A DNA stretch of 64,000 nt from NCBI RefSeq assembly GCF_000177235.2, contig NC_014829.1, forward strand, positions 3,224,001-3,288,000. Direction: 5' to 3'. The translations under genes and the position numbers were made by a program. Positions 46,426 to 54,415 of the stretch are shown in pieces; positions within the stretch are counted from its first letter, which is position 1; the number at the start of each line of letters is the position of its first letter. Source of the stretch: Evansella cellulosilytica DSM 2522. GTDB taxonomy: Bacteria; Bacillota; Bacilli; Bacillales; Salisediminibacteriaceae. The notes under the pieces are model-generated. The model worked only from the letters and a program-made list of their open reading frames with translations, ran no database searches and was not told the DNA's origin.

Positions 46426-48117
46426 TTAATAATAAAATTCTTGAAGTGGATTTTTAATAAATCCTTTTGATTTTAATAATTTGTATGGATGTTGCTTTTT
46501 TTCAATTGCGGCTGTTCTTAATGTGAGCAACGGCAATAACTCTCCATTTTGCTTTAAGGGTTCTTTTTTCTTTTTCTTTTGTTGATTTACGGCAATAGCT
46601 TGTTGAATTGAATCTGTTTTTAATACATTTATATCTGTATCAATTGGGTTATTCTCAACAATTTTAATAATAATTCGCTTAATATCATTCATTTCAAGAT
46701 TATCAAAAATACCTAATGAAGCTACCTCTACAATTAAACTTTCTATCGTATCCTGCCGCTTATATTCCAAAGTATTTTGTCGTTCTTTCATAGCCTCTTT
46801 GATTTCACCTTCATACTCTGTATTTTGCTTATGGTTAACCATCAGATCGTCTAGATTAATCATTATATCCTCGTACTTATACATCGCATTTAAATCGTTT
46901 TTACGTATTGCATTGAGCATTGGTTGAAGAATTTTTATATCCTCTTTAGCTGTCTTCTTCAGAACGCGTGGAGTAAGTCTTTCTTCCACATTAGAGTCAT
47001 CAAACAAAGCTCGTTCCTGAGATAATATAAACATGTTCACGGCAACTGAAGTTATCCCCTGACATTCCTCATAAAAGGCCTTTTTCACATCTTCAGTAAG
47101 TTCAGAACGTGTTTTAAGACATTGTAATTCCCATAAAGTTTCTAAGAAGAACTCCCACTCCTCACTGTCTGCAGCCATCCGGTCCCAAATAATCGCTCCT
47201 TCACTCGCTGCACGACGAGCTTGTCGGAAGTTTCCTTTAAATAGTTGCTGTGCCTTTGAAGTACCAATTAATACTGTAGGAATACCAACAGTGTTTGATA
47301 GAGTAACAAAGAAATTCAGCATTTCCTCTTGGTCATTTTTAGAATGTAGTAGGTGCTGGATTTCATCGATGACCAGCACACCAATACCATACATACTAGC
47401 TAATGAGGTCATATGCAAAAGCATTGTTGACGTAACACGATTTAAATAGCCGTACTTCTCTAAATAACGTGTGCCAAGTAAATTATCAATTGCTTTAAAA
47501 AAGCTTTTACAAAGCGTTGATAGGCTGCCATCATACGGGCAATCTATTTTCAGCCAAACAATTTGTGTACGATTAAAAGGATGTCCTTCATATGTTTCAT
47601 GTTTAATGACTTGTGGATACATAAGCAACAATCGCTCAATTGCTGTTGTTTTACCAATACCAGAGATACCAATAATAGATAAACTATCTGCTGTAGAACG
47701 AAGATAATTCAAACGCTCATCAATGTATTTATGAGCTTCTTCCTCATCTTCACGCAATTGGTGTAATACTCGAATACGTTCTAAAAATGTTTTATCCAAA
47801 GGATTTCGTGCTAAATATCCTCTTCGAATTAACGTGGAAAGTCTTCGTTCCACTTCAAAATGGATGGGTAAGGGCTGAATAAAATTTTTCACACGTTTTA
47901 GCACATGATATCGGATATTCGTTTCACTTTGCTTTTCCTGCTGAGTAATACGTGGTGTTACCATAAATCGCTCTAGCACATTGTCTTCACTGAAAATAGG
48001 GGGAAGAGCTTCGATGAATGGATTATTACTGTACTCTGATAAAGCTTGTTCCTTATACAAAGCTTCCTCAAAATCTCCTTTAAGAACAAGGCTATTCGTC
48101 TTTTCCAAACGTCTCAT
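46426..48117 (-). CDS. tnsC: Tn7-like transposition AAA+ ATPase TnsC
   Basis: 563 residues. AAA+ domain with Walker A GISGIGKTT (150-158), Walker B VLVIDEIQHLL (about 255), and the sensor region VLIGTSKAQQLF. TnsC bridges the target protein (TniQ/TnsD) to the TnsA-TnsB transposase and gives target immunity. The N-terminus (about 1-90) carries basic TnsB- or TnsA-contact residues. The start overlaps the tnsB stop by 26 bp, a normal coupling in these operons. Intact. Confidence 0.9.
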   Translation of the reverse strand: MRRLEKTNSLVLKGDFEEALYKEQALSEYSNNPFIEALPPIFSEDNVLERFMVTPRITQQEKQSETNIRYHVLKRVKNFIQPLPIHFEVERRLSTLIRRGYLARNPLDKTFLERIRVLHQLREDEEEAHKYIDERLNYLRSTADSLSIIGISGIGKTTAIERLLLMYPQVIKHETYEGHPFNRTQIVWLKIDCPYDGSLSTLCKSFFKAIDNLLGTRYLEKYGYLNRVTSTMLLHMTSLASMYGIGVLVIDEIQHLLHSKNDQEEMLNFFVTLSNTVGIPTVLIGTSKAQQLFKGNFRQARRAASEGAIIWDRMAADSEEWEFFLETLWELQCLKTRSELTEDVKKAFYEECQGITSVAVNMFILSQERALFDDSNVEERLTPRVLKKTAKEDIKILQPMLNAIRKNDLNAMYKYEDIMINLDDLMVNHKQNTEYEGEIKEAMKERQNTLEYKRQDTIESLIVEVASLGIFDNLEMNDIKRIIIKIVENNPIDTDINVLKTDSIQQAIAVNQQKKKKKEPLKQNGELLPLLTLRTAAIEKKQHPYKLLKSKGFIKNPLQEFYY

Positions 48118-50248
48118 CTCTCTTCTTTTTTAGTTTTTCCATTAAACGTGAACTAGATTTTTCAGATTTGTCATCTTGAACTTTTTCTTTTGTTACAAAA
48201 TCAATAACATCTGCTTGATCACTGACTACGGCTGGTGATAAATCAAACTTTTCCTCTTCTCGATTCAACTGTTTTTCCCTAAGCTTGTTATCTCTTACAG
48301 AGGCAATCTTTTCTTTCTTACTTGTTGGTTGATTATATGACTGCTTTTTCTTCTTCTCTGGCTTTTTTATAATTTCATCCATCATTACATCAGTATTAAT
48401 TGTTAGTTGAACTTGACTAGAATGTTCAATCTCTTCTAACTCACTATGTAACTGTTGCTGAAAAACAATTTCCTCCAAAAAGTCGTTTCGATACTGTTGG
48501 CTTGGTTCGAGTAATGTACACGCCTCATATTCCATGCCATTATCATGAGGAATATATATCTTTTCGATATTTCGAGGGTCATAAACAATCGCAATACTGC
48601 GATTTTTCAGCTTCAAGAACCACTGTTCTTCAATTGCTTGCCTTGAACCATATAACAAGTTTTTAAACTTAATACCTGCTCTAGAAATTGTTGCCTTACC
48701 ACGTGGTAACACATTTAAGCGCAGAATATTACGATTAACTGTTCTTAAACGCCCTTTACGATTTTGAATGCCCCAGTACCATAAATTTATCGGTGTTGGC
48801 ACTATACCGTCTGTAATCATTTCCTTTTCCATTGGATATTTATCAATGATTTTATGATTATTGTAAAGAACTAGAGTAATAATTAATGTTGTAAATTCTT
48901 TAAGATTCAACGTAGCATCTAAACGATAATCTTGATCACCGCGCTCACGAAACTCCTTTTGAATGGCACCAGGAGCCTTCTGCTTTACTTTGCCGTTAAA
49001 CGTACGAAATTTACGTTCAACAATTCCTTTTAAATCCCCTCGGTAAGCAGTAGTATTTTCTATTTTTATATTTAAGTTATTGATTAAATTCTCGACAGAA
49101 TAACCTTCAAACTCTCCTCGGTCTGCAATTATAATTTCGGGTAAATGTTCTGTTGGCCATTGTTCCTCTGTAATCTCGATTCCATATTGCTTACAAAACT
49201 CCACCTTGTCGGCTACCATATTATCTAAAGCCATCATTGCTCCAATCCATGAAGGCCCTTCTAATCCAACATATATTCCTGTGATAATTCTTGAATACAC
49301 ATCAATAACAGCATATATAACAGGACGACCAATGACTTTATTTACATCAAACGAGCTTACTAAATAGATGTCTGCAATTGTAGCATCAATTTGAAAACGA
49401 GTACCTGGACCATTTGTTTCCGACTTTGAATCACTTAAAATAGGACGATGCTTTAGTTCATATTCTTTAGTACTTTTACGGAACTGAATATCTTTCTTTG
49501 GATCTTCTATTTTCTTAAACCAATAGTAAAACTGGTTGTAAGACGGAATTCGGTTAGCTTCCCATACCCTGTATTTCATTTCACCATTTTCTTTATACCG
49601 GTCTGAATAAAAATCACGCAATATGAAATGATAGACATCCTTTAACGAGTAGTTATTCGTCTTTCGGTAATATTTATTAATGGCATGCTCAAACTGTAGT
49701 TTCACTTCGTCTGTTATATTAATACCAATTTGATAATCGCCACTAATGTTCACTCTACGTGGACGACCTATTTTAGCTTCAGTCAAAGACTTTGTTTTAC
49801 CCTTACCACCAGAGTTTGCATAATCGGGTAACATGGCATTTTTATTCATACCACGCTGCCAATATCGACTAAGAAGTTTTTTCACTTTAGTTGGTGTTAC
49901 ATTAAGCTCTTCAGCAATTTCTTTAATCTTGGATTCTCTTCCACGTTTCTGAATTAATTCATTCATGTGTAGTAAACAATTCTCTTGAATGGTATCCCAA
50001 TCTTCTTCACGTTTTAGAATCTGTACAGCTGTTAGATCATTGTCCGCTATAACACGTCCAAATGGATCTGCTATTACTAACAATTCATTCTGTTCAATTT
50101 CCGTAACTAATGTTGTGTATAGTTCTTTCTTAGGCATAGACGTATGAGCATCTATATCAACAATAAACACATACGATTCCTCTATTTCAATTACACGAAT
50201 TCGCTTGGAACCTTTCACATATTGAAGTACCTGATTAATAAAAATCAT
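48092..50248 (-). CDS. tnsB: Tn7-like transposase TnsB (DDE)
   Basis: 718 residues. Winged-helix DNA-binding part (about 85-165, KIKEIAEELNVTPTKVKKLL), then an rve-type DDE core: Asp288 in FQIDATIAD, Asp376 in IIIADRGEF and Glu411 in GIVERKFRTF (D-D-35-E), then an SH3-like domain and a charged C-terminal tail (about 600-718) that contacts TnsC. It cuts and joins the 3' ends and should bind the four 20-bp repeats at 51121-51200. The first codons overlap the tnsA stop (4 bp). All catalytic residues present. Confidence 0.93.
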   Translation of the reverse strand: MIFINQVLQYVKGSKRIRVIEIEESYVFIVDIDAHTSMPKKELYTTLVTEIEQNELLVIADPFGRVIADNDLTAVQILKREEDWDTIQENCLLHMNELIQKRGRESKIKEIAEELNVTPTKVKKLLSRYWQRGMNKNAMLPDYANSGGKGKTKSLTEAKIGRPRRVNISGDYQIGINITDEVKLQFEHAINKYYRKTNNYSLKDVYHFILRDFYSDRYKENGEMKYRVWEANRIPSYNQFYYWFKKIEDPKKDIQFRKSTKEYELKHRPILSDSKSETNGPGTRFQIDATIADIYLVSSFDVNKVIGRPVIYAVIDVYSRIITGIYVGLEGPSWIGAMMALDNMVADKVEFCKQYGIEITEEQWPTEHLPEIIIADRGEFEGYSVENLINNLNIKIENTTAYRGDLKGIVERKFRTFNGKVKQKAPGAIQKEFRERGDQDYRLDATLNLKEFTTLIITLVLYNNHKIIDKYPMEKEMITDGIVPTPINLWYWGIQNRKGRLRTVNRNILRLNVLPRGKATISRAGIKFKNLLYGSRQAIEEQWFLKLKNRSIAIVYDPRNIEKIYIPHDNGMEYEACTLLEPSQQYRNDFLEEIVFQQQLHSELEEIEHSSQVQLTINTDVMMDEIIKKPEKKKKQSYNQPTSKKEKIASVRDNKLREKQLNREEEKFDLSPAVVSDQADVIDFVTKEKVQDDKSEKSSSRLMEKLKKKRDETFGKDE

Positions 50249-51084
50249 CCGTATTTCACCTTCTTCACCTTGCTCTCATCAACCGATATAATACTAATTG
50301 GTTGCTCTAAATCTATCGGTTTAAACATATTTATAATGACTATTTTTTGAGCTAACAAATGATAAAATAATGTAACCCCACTACCAATAGGTAAATGCGT
50401 GTCTTTATCAAATTCATTTGTGATGTTACGGATGCTATCATTAGTGCCTAAAAGCCTCTGCACTAAAGACATAGATAAGTCTTCAATATACTGGGCATTC
50501 ATTTCACAAAATACATCATAATCTCTAATGTCGTAGTAGTCGTGGATATTACTGATGTTTCTAGCCATTGTTTTATTTATTTCTTCTTCTGTTACAATGC
50601 CCCAATCAATTTCTTTTCGATGCCAATACTCACGTTCAATCTCAAACTTTTCAAGTATACGCTCTTTTAATAATTCATCCTTCATTTTAATTGTATGAGC
50701 TACTTCAATTACACCTTGTCCATTATTAATCGTTAATAAAAAATCCGTTGTCATCACAATCAGTTCTCCCGTTTTTGGATCAGTAGGATGTTTAATACCT
50801 AACTCATTTGCAATGACACTGGTTTCTTCCAATGGTAGTAAAGGAAATTGCTCACGAATATCAATAACAAAATCGGAAAATTCAGTTATATAAAAATAGT
50901 TTCGTTCTAAATCTGATAAAAACTCGTGCTGCCTCTTTGTCTTTATTCCTTTCAAGCGAGTAGATCTACCTAACGAAGATACATCTTGAATTTTTAACCA
51001 TGGTTTATATTCTGAACCAATACCTGATCCACGGCCTTCTTTTATCCATTTCTCAATTTTAGATGTTCTTTTTCTTTTTGACAT
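50245..51084 (-). CDS. tnsA: Tn7-like endonuclease TnsA
   Basis: 279 residues with the restriction-like nuclease fold: FVIDIREQFPLLPLEET (conserved Glu), TDFLLT (Asp), then VIEVAHTIKMKDEL where the canonical proteins have a Q/E-x-K motif, and ILEKFEIEREYW as in Tn7 TnsA. The C-terminal TnsC-contact part is present. TnsA cuts the 5' ends, making Tn7 transposition cut-and-paste. Because the position of the catalytic Lys is shifted or changed, activity cannot be assumed. ATG 51084 has a GGGGTG ribosome site. First gene from the right end, as in Tn7. Confidence 0.85.
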   Translation of the reverse strand: MSKRKRTSKIEKWIKEGRGSGIGSEYKPWLKIQDVSSLGRSTRLKGIKTKRQHEFLSDLERNYFYITEFSDFVIDIREQFPLLPLEETSVIANELGIKHPTDPKTGELIVMTTDFLLTINNGQGVIEVAHTIKMKDELLKERILEKFEIEREYWHRKEIDWGIVTEEEINKTMARNISNIHDYYDIRDYDVFCEMNAQYIEDLSMSLVQRLLGTNDSIRNITNEFDKDTHLPIGSGVTLFYHLLAQKIVIINMFKPIDLEQPISIISVDESKVKKVKYG

Positions 51085-51103
51085 AAAAACACCCCTTTAG
51101 ACA

Positions 51104-51132
51104 ATTATATCCAAAGGGGTAAAACGGTACAA
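51104..51132 (-). promoter_or_regulatory. tnsABC promoter embedded in the transposon end
   Basis: On the minus strand, -35 TTGTAC (51127-51132) and -10 TATAAT (51104-51109) are 17 bp apart. The -35 lies inside the innermost terminal repeat, so TnsB binding should repress its own operon. A hairpin ACCCCTTT/AAAGGGGT (51091-51098 and 51113-51120) spans the -10 and early leader. Confidence 0.75.
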
Positions 51133-51210
51133 CTTTATTATAAACGGTACGACTTTATTTAAAACGATACATCTTTTTTATAAACGGTACGACTTTATTT
51201 CAAATCTACA
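51121..51210. repeat. Tn7-like right end: four 20-bp TnsB-site repeats and terminus
   Basis: Four consecutive 20-bp units (51121, 51141, 51161, 51181) share AAACGGTACgACTTTAT; the third is most divergent (AAACGATACATCTTTT). The terminus is most likely ACA at 51208-51210, giving an outside-in sequence TGTAGATTTGAAATAAAGTC with the TGT start of Tn7-type ends. Tn7's right end likewise has four adjoining TnsB sites next to tnsA. No mirror-image left end is visible anywhere in the window. Confidence 0.82.
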
Positions 51211-51214
51211 GATA

Positions 51215-51259
51215 CAAAAGCCTAATTCCTCCTTCTTTTAGCAAGGAATTAGGCTTTTG
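51215..51259. terminator. strong hairpin abutting the Tn7-like right end
   Basis: 16-bp perfect stem CAAAAGCCTAATTCCT (51215-51230) with AGGAATTAGGCTTTTG (51244-51259), loop 13 nt. It begins 5 bp outside the transposon terminus; Tn7 itself inserts beside the glmS terminator. The owning gene is not evident. Confidence 0.65.
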
Positions 51260-52003
51260 ATCTTTAACAATTGTGGCTTTGAAATTATAAAAGTTTGATT
51301 AAAAATACCTTGTAAACTCGTGTTTTACGGTAAATAATAGAATCCATTTCGGAAAAAAGATTTGATTGATGAGTATTGCGGATAGAATGAGCCAGCTGTG
51401 CGGAGGTGTTCTTTTAACAGTAAGACCCTAAAGCGGTATGCGCTAGATAACAACTTGACACGGAGCCTCTACGGGCATGAGTCCCAAGCCTGGAAACCAG
51501 CAGCGCATGCTGGCTTGCCCGCCAAGGCTATCATGCCCGCCTCTCCCTGTAAAGTTGTAAGTTGAAGAATCGACATCCTCTCCCCAGTCGCTGTGTATCC
51601 ATGTCTCGCACGCAGGAATCAATTGTATAAAGGGTATGGAGTCGTAAACGCCTATCGTTTCATACAAGAGGTTTCTATATTTGAGTGGCTTTCCGTTCCG
51701 CAAAGCCCGGCTCTTTTCTCCGCAATTGCGGGCTCAAAACTCCGCATAAGTGGCTCAATTCATCCGCAATATTCAATTGATCAAAAATGAATCCCATAGT
51801 CCTATCACAGCAAGAATTTATTATAAAAAGTTTGATCATTTTCGGTAATCCTTCTTCATCTAAATGGTTAGTTGAAGAAGGATTATTGGCTAACTATTTT
51901 CCTTATAATATATTCTGCATCAGATCCTACACCTTGTAGTAAGGCTGATCCACGTCAATACTGCCAAGGTAAACCAATAAAATAATAACAACGATTTGTC
52001 ACT
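51260..52003. other. intergenic with a GC-rich structured island
   Basis: No supportable gene. About 51380-51620 is much richer in GC than its neighbours. It holds nested inverted repeats: GGGCATGA (51465-51472)/TCATGCCC (51530-51537) enclosing CCAGC/GCTGG. It may be the structured non-coding end of a dead insertion sequence. At 51824 an AAAAGTTTGATCATTTTC string repeats one seen at 7862. Confidence 0.45.
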
Positions 52004-52621
52004 TCAAAGAAGAAATGAAACCAAAGCATCGAATGTGCCATTTTCAAACATTATATAGACCCCTAACCCTATGAATACAATTGGTACAATCCAACGTTCA
52101 TACTTCTCAATTTTTTCCGATACAAAATCGAATGAAGCTAGGCGATAGCTGACATAGCATAAAACCCCAACCATAATTAAAAACACAATAATAGCAACAA
52201 AGATTTCAATCATATTTAACGTCGTGAAGTACGGTATATAAATGGAAAAATCATCCGCACTGGAAGCCAATACAATGAAAGTAACCGTTAAAAATAATTG
52301 ATTAAATTTACCTGAGGAAAATAAGGATAAAATATTACTTTCATCTTCATCCTCTTCCCCTTTAATCCATATTTTCACACCTAAGTAAAGTGGTAAAAGT
52401 CCAAGTAGTCCTATAACCCATTGCTGAGGAATTAAATTTGCAACCCCCAGAGCAACTAAAAGACTTACACCTATAATAATTGCAGTCCCTATATATTGTC
52501 CTATCCAAATATGTTTTATCTGACCTTTTTTTATTTGCGAAAACAAAAGAATTAATATAACAATATAATCAATTCCTGTTGCTAAATATACCGCAGCAGC
52601 TGTAAGTATCGTTGCAATCAT
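52004..52621 (-). CDS. cadD: CadD-family cadmium resistance transporter
   Basis: 205 residues with five or six membrane helices, an acidic cytoplasmic loop (KGEEDEDESN, about 88-97) and conserved Asp residues in helices (TGIDYIVIL, SSADDFSIYIPYF). This is the pattern of CadD from staphylococcal plasmids. It confers low-level Cd resistance by export. Separate from but co-directional with cadA/cadC to its right. Weak ribosome site. Confidence 0.88.
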   Translation of the reverse strand: MIATILTAAAVYLATGIDYIVILILLFSQIKKGQIKHIWIGQYIGTAIIIGVSLLVALGVANLIPQQWVIGLLGLLPLYLGVKIWIKGEEDEDESNILSLFSSGKFNQLFLTVTFIVLASSADDFSIYIPYFTTLNMIEIFVAIIVFLIMVGVLCYVSYRLASFDFVSEKIEKYERWIVPIVFIGLGVYIMFENGTFDALVSFLL

Positions 52622-52771
52622 TTTTCCATCTCCAATATTTTAGGGTAAGGACTTTTCTTCAAATTGAAAAGCCCTTCCTTAAATTGCGCACACTATATAG
52701 ATATACTAAAAGTTTGTTGGCAGTCGTGATTTTATTATTCTATACAAATCTAATGATCTAACTTGTTCGCA

Positions 52772-54193
52772 TTATACTTTTTTATTTAACATATGAATAG
52801 CACGTCCCATAACACCTTCAGCAGCTTCCATGAGTGGTTCAGGTAAAGTTGGATGTGCATGAATCGTAAGGCTGAGATCTTCTGCTGTTGCTCCACACTC
52901 AATCGCAAAAACTGCTTCAGCAATGAGGGATGATACATCTGGTCCTACCATTTGTACACCTAACACTCGATTGGATTTTTTGTCGGCTACAACTTTTACG
53001 AAACCATCACCGTCCGAAACAGATAAGGCTCTACCGTTAGCTTGGAATGGAAATCGACTAGAAACCGTTTCATATCCTTTTTCCTTTGCTTCCTTCTCCG
53101 TTAAACCTGTATAAGCTACTTCAGGATCGCTGAAAATTACAAAAGGCATTGCCTGAAAATCAATCACACTTTTTAGACCACTTATAACTTCGGCAGCTAT
53201 TTTACCTTCGTAACTAGCTTTATGAGCAAGGAGGTAACCACCAGCACAGTCTCCAATCGCATATACATGTTCAACATTTGTTTGACATTTATCATTTATC
53301 TTAATAAACCCGTGTTGGTCAAGTTCTACTCCAATATTTTCTAACCCTATTTTTCCTGTATTCGGTTTTCTTCCAATGGAAACTAAGCAATAGTCACCCT
53401 TGACTATCTCTTCTTTTCCATTAACTTGAACCTCAATGTTTACTTCATCGCCTGTATTTTCTCCACCTTGGACTAAAGCATTCGTTTTGACTGTGATTCC
53501 ATATTCCTTTAAATGACGTTTCACTACGCTTGTCAGCATAGGGTCTGTACCTGGAAGAATTGTATCTGATCCTTCAAGGATGGTCACTTTAGCTCCGAAT
53601 TTGGCATAGGCAGTTCCTAACTCTAAACCGATATAACCGCCACCTACTACAACTAAATGTTTTGGCACTTCTTGAAGCGTCAATGCTTCAGTCGAAGAGA
53701 TGATTCTTTTTCTATCAATTGGCATACTTTTTAACTCAGTAGGTACTGATCCTATTGCAAGGATTAGGTCTTTGTATGAAAAGAGTTGTTCTTCGTTACC
53801 AATTTTTATTTTGGCAACATAGGGTTCAGTCAGATAAGCTTCCCCACTAATGACTTCGACACTATTTCCTTTCAACAAAGTTTGAACACCATTCGTTAGT
53901 TTATTAACTATACCGTCCTTCCACTTCACTACTTCTGGCATCTCTACATCAACTTCACCAGAAACTTTTATCCCCATTGTATTAGCATGTTTTATGTGTT
54001 TTACTCGTTCAGAAGCGCTGATAAGAGCCTTTGAAGGTATACATCCACGATTAAGACAAACCCCTCCTAACTCTGCTTTATCCACCAACACCACTTTTTT
54101 CCCTAACTGAGCAGCACGTATAGCAGCTACATAACCTCCTGAACCTGCACCAATAACTAACAAATCTACTTCTCTTTTTCCTTCAACAGTCAT
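52772..54193 (-). CDS. lpdA: dihydrolipoyl dehydrogenase-type flavoprotein
   Basis: Start at ATG 54193, because AAGGAGGAAAC precedes it (473 residues); the frame runs back to 54319. FAD-binding GAGSGGYVAAIRAAQLG, redox disulfide GGVCLNRGCIPSK, NAD-binding GGGYIGLELG, AIGDCAGGYLLAHKA and the C-terminal HAHPTLPEP with the catalytic His-Glu. All E3 residues are present. No dehydrogenase-complex genes accompany it. Beside cadA and merA it is probably captured cargo, perhaps for thiol/redox balance under metal stress. It is not MerA, since the N-terminal metal domain and terminal Cys pair are missing. Confidence 0.88.
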   Translation of the reverse strand: MTVEGKREVDLLVIGAGSGGYVAAIRAAQLGKKVVLVDKAELGGVCLNRGCIPSKALISASERVKHIKHANTMGIKVSGEVDVEMPEVVKWKDGIVNKLTNGVQTLLKGNSVEVISGEAYLTEPYVAKIKIGNEEQLFSYKDLILAIGSVPTELKSMPIDRKRIISSTEALTLQEVPKHLVVVGGGYIGLELGTAYAKFGAKVTILEGSDTILPGTDPMLTSVVKRHLKEYGITVKTNALVQGGENTGDEVNIEVQVNGKEEIVKGDYCLVSIGRKPNTGKIGLENIGVELDQHGFIKINDKCQTNVEHVYAIGDCAGGYLLAHKASYEGKIAAEVISGLKSVIDFQAMPFVIFSDPEVAYTGLTEKEAKEKGYETVSSRFPFQANGRALSVSDGDGFVKVVADKKSNRVLGVQMVGPDVSSLIAEAVFAIECGATAEDLSLTIHAHPTLPEPLMEAAEGVMGRAIHMLNKKV

Positions 54194-54360
54194 TTTAGTT
54201 TCCTCCTTCGATTTAATAAAGAATAGAATTATTTTTAATTCCAATGAAAGTTCTTTTGTTCCATATAGATACCTATATGTAATATGAAACTGATATTTAC
54301 TTATACCCAATCTTCCCATATTAATTAGAATGAATATTAAAAAGTAATACTATTTGAGTT

Positions 54361-54415
54361 ATTTTAGAAAAAGGCTTTCTAGACTGTCTAGAAAGCCCTT
54401 TTAGCCTTTTTTCCT
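54361..54415 (-). terminator. terminator of the cad operon
   Basis: GGCTTTCTAGA/TCTAGAAAGCC forms a compact perfect stem at about 54372-54395, immediately after cadA on the minus strand. Confidence 0.65.

Noticed and set aside
50245..51084. TnsA inactive because of a missing catalytic Lys
   Set aside because: The QxK region reads EVAHTIK; without an alignment I cannot tell whether the Lys is lost or simply shifted in this subgroup, so no claim is made.
51121..51200. Four regular repeats as a possible CRISPR array
   Set aside because: Units are head-to-tail 20-mers with no spacers, lie beside tnsA and carry Tn7-type end features.
51443..51703. 86-codon minus-strand ORF
   Set aside because: It coincides with the GC-rich hairpin region; composition and lack of a start context suggest translation of structured non-coding DNA.
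52772..54193. Second mercuric reductase
   Set aside because: Lacks the N-terminal metal domain and the C-terminal Cys pair; has the HPTLPEP tail of dihydrolipoyl dehydrogenase.
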